Source: Ophioceras dolichostomum
Lineage: Eukaryota > Ascomycota > Sordariomycetes > Magnaporthales > Ophioceraceae
DNA length: 64,000 nt
Direction: 5' to 3'
Assembly: GCA_003049485.1 (NCBI GenBank)
Contig: PYST01000063.1
Location: 1 to 64,000 of the forward strand
Below are positions 42,964-54,419 of this stretch, one piece after another. Below the pieces are notes generated by a model that ran no database searches, was not told the origin of the DNA, and saw only the letters and a program-made list of their open reading frames with translations. The position numbers and the translations under genes were made by a program. Within the stretch, counting starts at the first letter, position 1. Each line of letters opens with the position of its first letter.

Positions 42964-44381
42964 CCTCCCACCTCTGCGTAGACGGAGAAGCTTCACATGG
43001 CAGACCTCAAAGGATCTCTATTGGGAGAGCGTTGACGACCAGTTTGGGCTCGGCTGATCATTACTCTTCTTCTCCTTTCGTTTTCATCCAGTCTTTTACC
43101 GACACTCGCCCATGTACAACCGCAACATCGCTATTCGAAGAAAGCTAAAGTCATCTGGAAGTATTCATATCTCCCCCTCTCCTTTCCGGCCGTGTGGAAT
43201 CCTTCCAAGCATCAAGGAAAAAAGAGGGAGACCACATGGAGACGATATCTCCCGGACACACGGGCAGGCGGGCAGATGCGCATTCTCTTTCTGCAGCTCG
43301 CGATGTCAAGATGCACATGTACCCCGTTGACTTAGCCATGGCGGCTCGAAGGCAACACCAGACACAAACAGTTGAGACCATCGCTTCCAGGGGAAGCGAC
43401 CCATCTTGCTGTTAAATCAGGGGCGGAGCGCTACAAGGTAGCGATGAAGTCATCGTGATATGAGCAGACGAGGCTAGACTAGCTGTGCACCGTCGCACCA
43501 ACCGTTATACTGTCACTGATGGCTGACAAGGCGTTACCATCGATCCCATCAAGTGATGATGACACCCGGGAGGACACCCGAGGGAGGACACCCGCGGAAA
43601 CAGCCGAGCCTCCCCCCCATCGTGGCTGAGAATGGAGGAGCGAGGGGAGGGCGTGCGAGAAACGATGAAAATCAAAAGAAGAATTGATTGCCGTTGCCGT
43701 TTATTACGGAAAGCACAGAGCACAATAAACGAGTTTGTGGGGAACGGGAACTTCATCGAGGATTTTCCGTGGCTCGGAAGATATCTGGGTTGCGAACCCT
43801 CATTGTGGAAAACCTTGCGTGGAGTTTGCCCGTCCCGTCCGGCTAAACGAGAAAATTGCTTTTCTCTGCCACCAACTTGCATTTTCCCTTGGAAAGCAAC
43901 TCTCCTAGCCGCTTCCACTTGGCTACGGCGACAAGCTTTTTCATAGGCCGACGGGATCGAGCGATAGATTAAAATCTATCTGTACCCCAGCCTTTCGGCA
44001 GTTTCCCTCACGCGTGGTTACGGACGAACCGCGGGATCCCGGAGAGCGGGGAGTACGCATCGTGGGAGTCAGGTGGACGATGGGCCGTCCTATCGAGATG
44101 TGCCGGGCTTCCCGATGCTTCCTCTGGGGAGGGGGAACTGGGTAGAGGGGACGTGTTCGTCTGATAGGTGATAATCTGTTAGGGCCGCATATATGGCTCT
44201 GCAACCTCGCCGTTGAGGTGAGAGTACTGGTTGATTTCGATCTTGGCTTTCAGAAGTTTACCAAGCTTAATACGCGGGCAGTCTCCAGAGGGGATCCTAT
44301 CAGACTCTCGTCCCGACAGGACTCCGACTCCCTCTCAAGCAGACAGACCTCCAGACCTCCATCGACGAGGCAGACATCACG
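42964..44381. other. Spacer with short tandem repeat, no gene seen
   Basis: An imperfect repeat of GGGAGGACACCCG occurs at 43562-43597. The rest contains only short frames. The final 100 bp form the upstream region of the DUF1996 gene. Confidence 0.55.
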
Positions 44382-45676
44382 ATGAGGGCCTCTTCCCTCG
44401 CTACCACGGCCTTCGCGGCCGCTCTGGCACCGATGGCCTCCGCGCTGCTTCGGTTCTCCTGCTCACAGCTGGTCGTCGATAGAATAGATCCGCTCGTCAA
44501 CCCCGGCCTGGCACCCTCCCCCCACCTCCACCAGATCGTGGGCGGCAACACCTTCAACGTGACGATGGACCCCAGGACTCTCGACATCCCCTCGAAAGCG
44601 AGCTGCACGACCTGCACCTTCGCCGACGACTTCTCCAACTACTGGACCGCCGTCATGTACTTCAAGGCGCGCAATGGCACCTTCCACCGGGTGCCCCAGC
44701 GTCCCAACCTGGGCTTCGAGTCCGCCAATGGCGGCATGACCATCTACTACATCCCGCACGGAAAGGGCAAGACCACGGCCTTCAAGCCGGGATACCGCAT
44801 GCTCACCGGCGACTCGCGCTTCACCACCAAGGAGCAGGCCAAGAAGTTCCGCCAGCTGACCTACACCTGCCTCGCGACCATGTCGACGCGGTCAGGCGAG
44901 ACGCTCGACTTCCCGGCCAAGCCCTGCGCGCAGGGCATCATGACGAACGTCCGGTTCCCGACCTGCTGGGACGGCAAGAACCTCGACTCGCCCGACCACG
45001 AGGCGCACGTGGCGTACCCGGAGACGGGCACGTTCGAGCGCAACGGCCCCTGCCCCGCCACCCACCCGGTCCAGGTGCCCCAGCTGTTCTTCGAGACCAT
45101 CTGGGACACGCGCGCGTTCAACGACAAGAGCCTCTGGCCCGCGGACGGCAGCCAGCCGTTCTACTGGAGCTACGGCGACAACCTGGGCTACGGCACGCAC
45201 GGCGACTACGTGTTCGGGTGGAAGGGCGACGCCCTGCAGAAGGTCATGGACGCGAACTGCGCGAACTGCCCGCAGATCAAGTCGCAGAGTATCGCGACGG
45301 GGAATAAGTGCACGGTCAAGAACGCTGTGACGGAGAATATTGATGGATGTGAGTCGCCGTCCCTTCTCTCCATTTATCCCCCCCTTATTTTCTCCCCATC
45401 GCCCTCCTTTTTACCCGAATTTCTTTGGCTTTTCAAGAGACGGCCTGCCCCCGCCCCCATTATGTGCGACGGTGATTCGCCCTCGCCCCCATTTCCCCCG
45501 AAGCGCGCCTCCTCCGAAGCTCATCCTGCTGCTGCTGCTGCATCACATGGCGGGCATGATTTGAAACCGAGCTGCTCAGCTTCGGAGAGAAAAAACAAGA
45601 TGGCCTCGACACTTTGTGTGACTGACACCGCATCTCTGCTGCGGATGTAGGGCTCCCGACTCTCCCCGGAATGTGA
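44382..45676 (+). CDS. Secreted DUF1996 domain protein
   Basis: Exon model: 44382-45348 and 45651-45676, giving 330 residues. The 302-bp intron (GTGAGT...TAG) is unusually long. The last exon adds only the end of a codon plus LPTLPGM, which matches the normal end of the family. A signal peptide is present: MRASSLATTAFAAALAPMASA, cleaved near 21. DUF1996 signatures are LVVDRIDPLVNPG, HLHQIVGGNTFN, the paired Cys of ASCTTCTF, YYIPHG, CWDGKNLDSPDHEAHVAYP, and DTRAFNDKSLWP. Many conserved Cys and Asn-glycosylation sites indicate an extracellular or wall protein. Fungal members are abundant in secretomes; the enzymatic role is not established. Reading through the intron would give a false Pro/Ser-rich tail of about 90 residues. 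Confidence 0.9.
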
Positions 45677-45782
45677 CCGACCGACCCGATCGCTGAAAGT
45701 TCTTTTTTAAACCACCTTAACTATCTGTACCCACGGAACATCACGAAACGCACATTTTCGATACACGACAGAAAGAGACACG

Positions 45783-45883
45783 ACAGACGGACGGACGGAC
45801 GTACTGCCCCCACCGACAGGCAGACAGACAGACGCGTCTTGCCTCCGACCCCGACATGACCTGACCGACAGACAGACAGACAG
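45783..45883 (+). repeat. GACA/GACG tetranucleotide microsatellite cluster
   Basis: There are three blocks: GACGGACGGACGGACG (about 45788), CAGACAGACAGACG (about 45821) and GACCGACAGACAGACAGACA (about 45861). It is just downstream of the DUF1996 gene. Confidence 0.85.
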
Positions 45884-46671
45884 GCTGCGGCCGTCCCTGC
45901 AGCCGACGAGCGGATGGGGGCGAGTAACCAAGTACTATTAGTAGGGAAATTGGAGAAAAGGGCGGTCGGTTGTTTGGGCCTTGTCTGAAACATGCCTACT
46001 AAAGTCGAGATATAGGAAACGAACAGGGAGGGAGAGACGAGATGGGAGGGAGGGCTCCAGGCGCTTTTACATACCTACATACCCACCTTTTGCCTACTGT
46101 ATCTATCTGCCTTAATTTCTATAGCGCCATCATTGTATGTGGTAGGCGCTTGATCACATGTGCCGCCTATGTTATAATACGTCTCCGATATAATCACAGC
46201 CTTCTGTCACAAATATCACTAAGCCCATTGAGCAGCAGCACTAGATTGCCATGATGGAATAGTGAGTTTCATAAATCGTGATCATCACAGCTGAGGTAGA
46301 CAGGTATCCGCACCTCCCAGGTCAAGGCTGGATGCTCTCTGCCTTGCTTCACCGCAACAGTCTGTTAACTGTCTTTGTCTTGTCTCCCCTCCCCTCATCG
46401 GCGGTGATGTGATTGATGTATCCACTCCGCACCCCGCTCACTATTCCCTATCTTCGGAAGTCTCTCATGCACGAAAGAGATGTCAAGTCAGTCTAGCTGC
46501 TCCGGGCTACCTACAAGGTTGGGTGGGTGGGTAGTAGCAGAGCAAAACGCGCCCCTTTCCGACATATGTCCATCCATCACACCCTTTCCTCCGTGCGCGC
46601 AAACTGATGCGCAAGTGCGGTGTGTCTCGCCCTCATGTTGCATTCGTGAAGAGGAGGGGAGGTAAATCGGG

Positions 46672-46730
46672 AGGTAGGTTCCTATCTAGGTAGGGACCTA
46701 CCCGCCGCGTCTGATACCACCTACCTACCC
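46672..46730 (+). repeat. TAGG/CCTA motif cluster
   Basis: GAGGTAGG, TATCTAGGTAGG, GACCTACC and CACCTACCTACC lie within 60 bp. A further CCTACCTACCTA occurs near 47170. Confidence 0.8.
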
Positions 46731-49700
46731 TTTTGTCGTCAGGGAGGAGAGATAGGGGAAGAGAGAGGGGGTGAAAGAATAGGACCCTGCCTTCGTCGCA
46801 GGCACGCTCAGCAGTCTTCAACATCGCCCAATCTCGATTCGTTTCTGCCCCTATTCCGTACCCGTCAGCGCTCCTTCCCTGCCCTCTTCTGCCCTTGCGT
46901 GGGTGTGTGTCTGTCTGGGTTGATCTCCGGTGCCACCAACCGCCCGCCTGCCCACCCTTCTGTCTGTCTCTCTGTCTGTCTCTCGATAGTATCAGCCCAC
47001 ATCTCTCACTACCTACTACCTGCCGTGCGAATCGGGATCTTTTATCTAGGTACCACCTATGTATGCCATTGACCAACAGGAGGGGGGGAGGAAGCTCCCT
47101 TTCCGTTGCATCTGCTGTCTGACATAACACCGATGATGAACTCCTGTACGTAAAGCTACCTGAGACATCGACCTACCTACCTATATGCTGTGCGAACGGA
47201 CGGAGGCGCTGCACATGCTTTTACGGAAGACGCGAACAGGCCATGCGATGCACTGCGAATGCGCGACGGCGCGGTGCAGCGCAGTACGCGTCCGACCAGG
47301 ATGTCCAGACCGCCCTTCTTCCCTCCTCCCTGCCCCTTTACCCTTGCCCTTGTTGGACCGACCGACAAGGACCCCTTTTCTTTCTTTTTCGTCTCGATCT
47401 CCACTTCACCCTGGCAAATGATAACCCGGTCTTCGGTGGCGGGAGAGAGAGCACTGATGGAAAGGGTTCAAGACTCTGAAGGAACGTGCGTGCGCACGAT
47501 CCAAACCTTGTATCTCGTATCTGCTTCGTGGCCTTCATCCGGCAGGCAAAGTAGACGACGACGACAGACAGGAATAAGAGATAAAGATAATTGATGGCAT
47601 TGAGCGGTGTTGAGGTTTGGTTACGGTGGCGGGTGTGCGTTCTGGTGCTACAGTGTGGTTGTACTGATCACACGCAGAGACTCAAAAGAGTAGAAGAGAC
47701 AAAGGGATATTGGAGGCTTGGAGACTTCGGCGTGCATAAAGTTTCGTCACAAATATCATTTCTGAGAGAGAGAGAAAAAAAATAATTCAGGAGGGTGGCA
47801 TGCGTTTCGCGAAATTTGCTTTTTTCTGTCTATCCTTCTCCTCTTCTTTTTGCCAAGTATATGACCGCACTAGTACGAGGAAGATACGACAAGAAGGGTC
47901 TCCTTGAGGTCCCTCTTGGGACCTGTACGTATGGTACTTGGAGACAAGCTGGAGAGTGGAGGGGAACGAACTAACTGAAGTGGTGGTACGGAGTCGGTCG
48001 TACCAAGGTTCTGACATGACAGTTTTTCTTCGAGGGAGAGTCCCGCGTGCCACGTCGGTTCGTCTTGCCGGGGCCGACCGATGGACGGGACGCCGTTCTG
48101 TGGATCTCCAGCCATTTTTTGTCCCTAACTGAGACGTTCTGTAGGTACGTCTATAAACCATGAGCTGCACTAAAGATGATCGCTTTGCGACTTACGCAGA
48201 GGACGGCGACCATGACGACGCTAAGGAGGCGAGAAAAGCGCGGAACCGCGAGATTGTCCGAATAAGAGAAGAATACTGTTTCTAAGTTCGCTGCCTCCTG
48301 CTTCATCATGATCATGATCATCATGTCTTCTTCACCGTATGTCCTTCCCCATCCCCTTCGCCGTCCAGCGAAGCACGCATAGGCCCACCCAAAGTGGAGA
48401 GAGAGAGAAGGAGAAGCTACTGAACAGCGTTACGCTCATCGGAGGATTCTTCCTGCTTGTCTCTCTCCTTTTTGTTTCTGTGTCGCTGTTTCTGCGAAGC
48501 GCGGGTCTGGCAAGGGCCAGCAGTCGTGCTGGGTTGTTGAAAGCACAGTGCGCGACTGCTCAGAGCTAGATGCAGCAGTGGTTTTTCCGCCTGAAGTGGG
48601 GGCGGGCGGGCAAGCAAAAAAAGCCCCAGTATTCTTTTCTCTTGCGTCACATCAATTCATGCGGTCCCAGAAGAGACGCGTCTACGGGTAACGCGGGGGT
48701 CCCAAAAAATGGCAGGGAGAAAAACGCGGAGCGCGTTAAAAAAAAACGCGAAAAGAGCGCGACTTTTACGCGTCAGTCGCAAATTGCGTTTTCACATCCC
48801 CCGCCAATCGCCCATGCCCCTCCACGTTCGTCGGACTGCGGTCAGCAGGGAGCGATTTGGCATTCATTTTTGGCTTGAACAGAAGAAGAATGAAAGAGCA
48901 AAGAGTTGGTTTTTAGAGAGGGAGGAATGTGAAAAGTAAAAAATTAGAAAAAAAAATTTGGAGAAGCTTTTCGGTCGGGTCGGACGAGCTGCGGCCCTCC
49001 CTCTCTTTGCAACCAGAACCACGGTCTCTAAAACGGGTGCGGCGGCGGCGGCAGGGCGGACGGGAAGGGGGTGGTCGAGTGCGGACAGACCTCACCCAAA
49101 AAAGCCGCCTTGCACTCTTTGGGGTCGACCGCTGAACCGACCCGGCGGTCCAGGATTGTCGCTCCAAACTGTCAAAGTTGAGGCTGGTTTGAGTCTAGTT
49201 GGAACCCGAGCGTCAAACTCTTTAGTTCCTACTTGCTCCTGCTCCTGGGTTACCCATAGAATCGGCGCGCTTGATGACACGAGCTGGACCGGGTTCGGTG
49301 GCCGTGCCTTTTCAGCAATGCCAAACTTGACTTGGCTCCACGCCAGCTAAACCAGCCAGGCGAGGGGGGGCGAGGCGAGGCGAGAGAAAGGAAGCTATGC
49401 TAGTCAGGGGAAGCGAGAGGGAGGGACACGCGCCCAAGCGAAGTCCAGCTCAGGCGCACAGCCGGCCAGCTTCGGAACAGGCAAAAAAAGAGGATCATGA
49501 TCAAGAGAATCAGACAGCGAGAAAAACAACAAAGAACGTTCGTTTTCTCATCTTGTATCCACTTGGGCTCGGATCCGCCAGCTTCTTCAGCACAAGTCTG
49601 TCATATGTATGGCCCGGTCGCAAAGCTCCCTGCAGCCTGCGTCGACGGGGCTTTCGTAACAGCTCTCTCTCTCTCTCGTGATGGAAAACTTGGCCCGCCC

Positions 49701-51953
49701 CCAGGAGAGGCTGGAGCTGGTCCACAGGCATACGTGGTGGACGGATATGTAGTTACGAGATTCCGAAGTACGTCGTAGTAAGACGAAAAGAATCCAAAAA
49801 TCCCAAGCGAACCTGCGGACCTAGAACCTGAGGCTACAGGATAGGTTAGAAAGGTTGGGACAGGCCCCCGCCGCGAACCGTTGGAATGAGAACTGCCCGA
49901 GGACAGCTGATCGATGATCGTGCATCCGCCGAGTTCCGTCCGCTGTTCTCTGCTCGGCTTTTTGCACATCCTTCATGCCCGTCGTCCAATCTTCCACCAT
50001 CCTGCAGCCAGCCCAAAAAAAGACGAGGGGCAGAAAGCAGGTAGACGACGTCTTGAGGGAGGGTAGCAAGAGGTAGGTACCTCGATAGGGTATGTTGTTA
50101 GTAGCTTCATACCCGTGCTCCCCGCCTCCATAGACGCGCCAGCGCCGTTGAAACCTGCAGTTGGCCACACCCTCTCCGCCTGCCAATCGACGACGATCGC
50201 TGCAGCTCTTCTGCATGCAGGCAGGAAGAGCTACTGACTGGGCTGGATTGGTTTGGCTGATTGGTGGCTTGTCTTCCGAGGCCGTTCGTTCCCTCGTCCG
50301 TCTAGATCCATCCATCATCAGTGGCATCAGGTCCCCTCACGGTTTCTTTGCTTCCTCATCCTCTGCGCCGCTGCGGGCCAGATGGAAGTCGTGGAAACTC
50401 GCTGGGCCTCGCTCCGGCCCCGTCTTTCGGCAGTGATGATCCTCTGACGACGTGCCACCTGGACCTGATAGAAGCTATCGACTCCACATCGGGCCAGCTC
50501 TCCTTTGCAACCGAGCAGGAAGAGAGGAGAAAGAAAGAAAATAAAAGCTCACTCTTGCATCCGGTGCCCCATTCTTTATGTCTTACAACGGCGCAACTGT
50601 GTAGAATGCTTGCCAATTCCTCTTGAAGCTCCCACGCAAGCCCACGTTCCGTACGGACTCGGCGGACGAACGAGGCCCTTGCCTCGGTGCGCTGGAGCGC
50701 TGCTCTTCTTCAGTCTGGTGGAGACAAGGGCGGATCTGGCCCACAGTGCGGGCTTTCCTTTGGGACCAGGGCTTCCCTCAATCCCTCGATCCTGGCAATG
50801 GACTGGGCAGGGTCCCTTCCCCCAAAGCCCATCCCGCAGCAGTGCAGCAGCACGCACGCCTTCCCAGCGCCAATCCCGCACTTAGTCGCCCACCTGTGCG
50901 ACCACCTGTCCCCCCCCAAACTCTTCCGAATTCCCTTTCGCTCCCCTCCACTCCCACACCACACCTGCTGCACCTCGCTCATCCTCCCCAGCCGATTTTA
51001 CCCAGTCCATTGCGCACATCCTCCTGCAGACTGCGACTTGCATCGTCCGATTCTCGCCTCGTTCTTCTCTCTCTTTTTTTTTTCCCTACCCTTCACTCCT
51101 TTTTGTTGAACACACCTATCGAGTCGCTCTTTTTTCGCATTCTCCTACCCCCTCCCCTCTCACGCTCTCTCCACATTTTTCGATTCTGATCCGCTTTTTG
51201 GCGGGGGGTGACACTGGCCGTCGCGTATTATATCTCCCAGAGCCCAATCGCTCGTCCTTCCTCCGACTTACATACCAGCCAGCCAGCCCAGACCAGTCGA
51301 TCACAGGCTCACCAACCCTCTCCTTCGTCAACCTCCCTTCTTTTTTTCCTCCTCCCCTTCCCCCTTCTTGGGGCAGTTGCACCTCTCCCCAACAGCCCGT
51401 AGCCGCCGTTCCATTTTTCTTCCGTTATGTCTTAAACCACTTGCATCGATCAATTCTGTAATATTTGTTTCTTCAGAATCTTTTGCGAGTGGCGGCGGCG
51501 CACTCTTGCTCTGTTGGGGTTTGGTCGCAATCCGCAGAGGCGATCCGCGCAACACCAGCCATCCAATTTTCGCTTGCTCACCCCAAGAAGAACGTCAATC
51601 CTCGGGAATTTAGCCGTGGGTCACAAGGGTGTTTTTGATTCTCGGCAGCCAGAGCCTGGCAGGAAGCACCCCAACGAGTTTTGCGTCTTGCGTCTTGCAT
51701 CTCCCTTGCTTTCGTTGGGAAAGAGAACAGCGACACAAATTAAGGTTCCGGCGCCGGTCGTTGAAGGTTGAAGAAGAAGGACCAAGAAGGACGGCGTTCC
51801 CGGTCCAAGCAGTGGCAGCAGCAGCATTTTAGCTACGCGCTCGCTACCTAAATTCCTCCCTCCTCCGCCCTTTCTTTCTTGCCGCTTTCCGTTTCATGAC
51901 GCGACCGCCTTTCATTCCAGACGACGACGACGAGCACAGGATTCCAACCAAGA

Positions 51954-54419
51954 ATGGCATCCCATCAACTGGCGACCTCCCTCCAGGGAGGCATTCGCCC
52001 TCGCTGCGAAGCGCCCAGGACACCAGAGCCCATGGCCAAGGACGATGATGAAGCCACGGCTCCCTCTCCACCGCGTCCGCGCTTGAAGCTTAAGCGACGC
52101 AATGTCTCTCATCAACTCTCCGCGCCGACACAACATTTCCTCGCATCCGTGGCCGCGGCAGATATCCCCATACCGAGCATCGAGGAGCCCGAAATTGCAC
52201 CGGACGACGCGGACATGACGGACGGGCCCTTCAACGGCATGAACATGAGCAATATCATCAATATGAGCATGAACCACCACCACTTCGGCCACGACGGGGA
52301 GATGGACCTATCGCTCAAGTTGCCTGGACGCGAGTTCGAGATCCCCAAGACGCCTGCCCCCGGCGTCCTCCCATCGCTTTCGCCCACTCGGCTGCCCAAC
52401 TGGTCTACCGAGTCATCCTTCAGCAGTTCGACCGACGAGTCGAGCCCCGAACCTGACTATGCGTCAAGCAGGCCGTCGACCTCTCGCTCCACCTACACCA
52501 GCTCCTCAATCTTCAGCCGTCTCTCTCACTTCTCAGATCAGTTCGTCAGCCCAGAACCGGTTGATGCCAGCGAGAAGGTCGCCTGTGACGATGGCTCGCT
52601 CAGCAACGACTTGGGCATCGGCAGTGGAAGCGGCAGCGGCAGCAGCAGCCAGGAATCAAGGTCCAAAGCTAGGAAAGCCCCTTGGACGAAGGCAATGAGC
52701 GCGCATCTGTGGTCTACCTACATGATGTACCTCCAAGACCCACGGGTGACACCTTTCCGCACTGGAAAGAGCTGTATCCCGCCTCACGGCGTCTGCCTCA
52801 GGGTGGCCCGTGAGGCCAAACGGAGCTGGAAGGGCTCCAAGGCCGGCGGCGCCACGGCCAAGACTGACGGCACTGCGGTTCCTACTGCGGCTCCTACTGC
52901 AGTTCCTACTGCAGTCCACAAGAGCGGAAGCACGACGCCAAAGGCTGAGGCGGCGGCGACCTACATTGCCTGGCCTCACACGTGCGCGGCGACCAGGACG
53001 CATCTCCGCGAGCTGTGTAAGCTCAAGGCGGCGGCGCCTGGTGGCATTGGCTTGCGATACATGTCGCGAAGCCCGACGCCCTTCAACCCGGCGGCGGCGG
53101 CCAATCGCCACCGGGGTCGGCGCTCGACGCCGGCGAGGGTGGGCTCGTCTTTTGCTACGCAAGACATTGCCATGTCGCTGACCGTCAGCACCTCGGAGGT
53201 CATGCAGCCGCATGGGCCGCTAGCCCAGCTCACTAGCTCGGCTGCCGAGGCAACTGCACCATTCCCGGACCTCTTCTCCCCCTCCGAACTGATGCCGCCG
53301 TCGTCTGCTCCTGGTGAAACTACCGCCGTTGCTACTGCTGGCTCATCCTCCTCAATTGACGATGACGCTATTACTACTACTGAGCCCGCGGCGCCGCCTC
53401 CTCCCGAGCGCTCCCGTTTAGGCTCGCCATTCCAGGCGAGGAGTTACGGGCCCAGCTCGTCGACCTCGCTCGCGGCCGTGCTCGGTCTGACCGGGCCCCG
53501 GCACCAGCCGCACACGGTCGGGCCGCGGCGCACGCTCCAGTCGCCTGTGCGACTCAGCCGCTCGGGTACTCAGCAAAGACGTCGCACGACCGTCTCCAGC
53601 AGGGTCCCGCCGAAGCTGGAGCACCGCAGGCAACGGCCGAGTCTGGCCAGCGACCTGTGGGTCGCCCCAATAGACCGGCTCGGCGACGACGACGCTAGCA
53701 ACGACGCCAATCCCATTCAGCAGCACCAGCAGCAGCACCAGCAGCAGCACCAGCAGCAGCACCAGCAATGTGGGGAGCAGTCAACAGCCACAGCGGCGGC
53801 CTTCGATCCCGTCGAGTCCAGCTCGTCGGCCGCATCGACCCGCCACAGCGCGTTCTTCATTCCCCGTTCGACAACCACAACCACTGCATCCGGCTCCCTC
53901 GGCTCTGCCGGCCTACACCACAACCTAGTCTCCTCCGCGACGGCCCCCGAGCTCTCACAACTGCTCTCCCCACCACTCCTTGCCGACCCATCCAGCCTCG
54001 CACCCCCTCCCCGTCTGGGCTCCCCCTTCTCCGGCGCGGTGGCCAGCACCTCCTTCAGCTTCCCCAACCGCTTCTTCCAACCCAGCTCCTCCTCCTTCTC
54101 CACCTCCACCACCGACTATTACTACTCCTACTCGTCTGTTGGCCAACAACCAGCACAGCGGCCGTTCGCCACCGTTCAGGAGGCGGCGGTGGCCCAGCAG
54201 CAGCAACATCAGCAATTATCTTCGCAGATGCTGCTGGATCCATTTGCGCCCTCCGCTGCCCTGGAGCAGCAGCAGCAGCAGCAGCAGCAGGCGTCGTCTT
54301 CGTCGTCCGCCGCTTCCGGCCGCGACAACCTCGCTCAGCGGCTCGCTTACATCGACCAGCGCCTCAAGGAGTTCCGGAGCCGTGACATCAATAGACGGCG
54401 GTCCGAGTCGCCTTTCTAA
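51954..54419 (+). CDS. Conserved fungal protein of unknown function, mostly disordered
   Basis: This is an intronless frame of 821 residues. Two blocks look conserved and folded, separated by a spacer of about 35 residues rich in repeated Pro-Thr-Ala: APWTKAMSAHLWSTYMMYLQ, DPRVTPFRTGKSCIPPHGV and VAREAKRSWKGSK at about residues 243-297, and TYIAWPHTCAATRTHLRELCK at about 338-360. The mixture of Trp, Lys and Arg helices could bind nucleic acid or a partner, but I recognise no named domain. The rest is Ser/Pro/Gln-rich, with a (QQHQ)n tract near residue 590, a run of eight Gln near residue 775, and a basic coiled tail AQRLAYIDQRLKEFRSRD. No signal peptide or membrane segment is present. The long pyrimidine-rich upstream region and low-complexity composition would suit a regulatory protein; that is inference. 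Confidence 0.8.
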   Translation: MASHQLATSLQGGIRPRCEAPRTPEPMAKDDDEATAPSPPRPRLKLKRRNVSHQLSAPTQHFLASVAAADIPIPSIEEPEIAPDDADMTDGPFNGMNMSNIINMSMNHHHFGHDGEMDLSLKLPGREFEIPKTPAPGVLPSLSPTRLPNWSTESSFSSSTDESSPEPDYASSRPSTSRSTYTSSSIFSRLSHFSDQFVSPEPVDASEKVACDDGSLSNDLGIGSGSGSGSSSQESRSKARKAPWTKAMSAHLWSTYMMYLQDPRVTPFRTGKSCIPPHGVCLRVAREAKRSWKGSKAGGATAKTDGTAVPTAAPTAVPTAVHKSGSTTPKAEAAATYIAWPHTCAATRTHLRELCKLKAAAPGGIGLRYMSRSPTPFNPAAAANRHRGRRSTPARVGSSFATQDIAMSLTVSTSEVMQPHGPLAQLTSSAAEATAPFPDLFSPSELMPPSSAPGETTAVATAGSSSSIDDDAITTTEPAAPPPPERSRLGSPFQARSYGPSSSTSLAAVLGLTGPRHQPHTVGPRRTLQSPVRLSRSGTQQRRRTTVSSRVPPKLEHRRQRPSLASDLWVAPIDRLGDDDASNDANPIQQHQQQHQQQHQQQHQQCGEQSTATAAAFDPVESSSSAASTRHSAFFIPRSTTTTTASGSLGSAGLHHNLVSSATAPELSQLLSPPLLADPSSLAPPPRLGSPFSGAVASTSFSFPNRFFQPSSSSFSTSTTDYYYSYSSVGQQPAQRPFATVQEAAVAQQQQHQQLSSQMLLDPFAPSAALEQQQQQQQQASSSSSAASGRDNLAQRLAYIDQRLKEFRSRDINRRRSESPF
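53717..53769 (+). repeat. 12-bp coding minisatellite (CAGCAGCACCAG)n
   Basis: About four units encode Gln-Gln-His-Gln within the 821-residue protein. In-frame length changes would vary the polyglutamine/histidine tract. Confidence 0.9.

Larger units (their letters stand above)
45677..51953. other. 6.3-kb gene-poor stretch with many simple repeats
   Basis: No protein gene was recognised in six frames; all frames are short and overlap one another. The left part contains tetranucleotide arrays and TAGG motifs. The part from about 50900 to 51850 is strongly pyrimidine-rich on the plus strand, as expected of a promoter and long 5' leader of the 51954 gene. No 5S, tRNA or snRNA gene was recognised by eye. 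Confidence 0.6.

Noticed and set aside
43562..43597. Three spaced GGGAGGACACCCG-like units as a possible repeat array
   Set aside because: Too short and lacking unique spacers; a simple imperfect tandem repeat, not a CRISPR.
46633..47130. 165-codon minus-strand frame in the large spacer
   Set aside because: Encoded largely by simple repeats (TAGG, CTGT) and lacks domain-like sequence.
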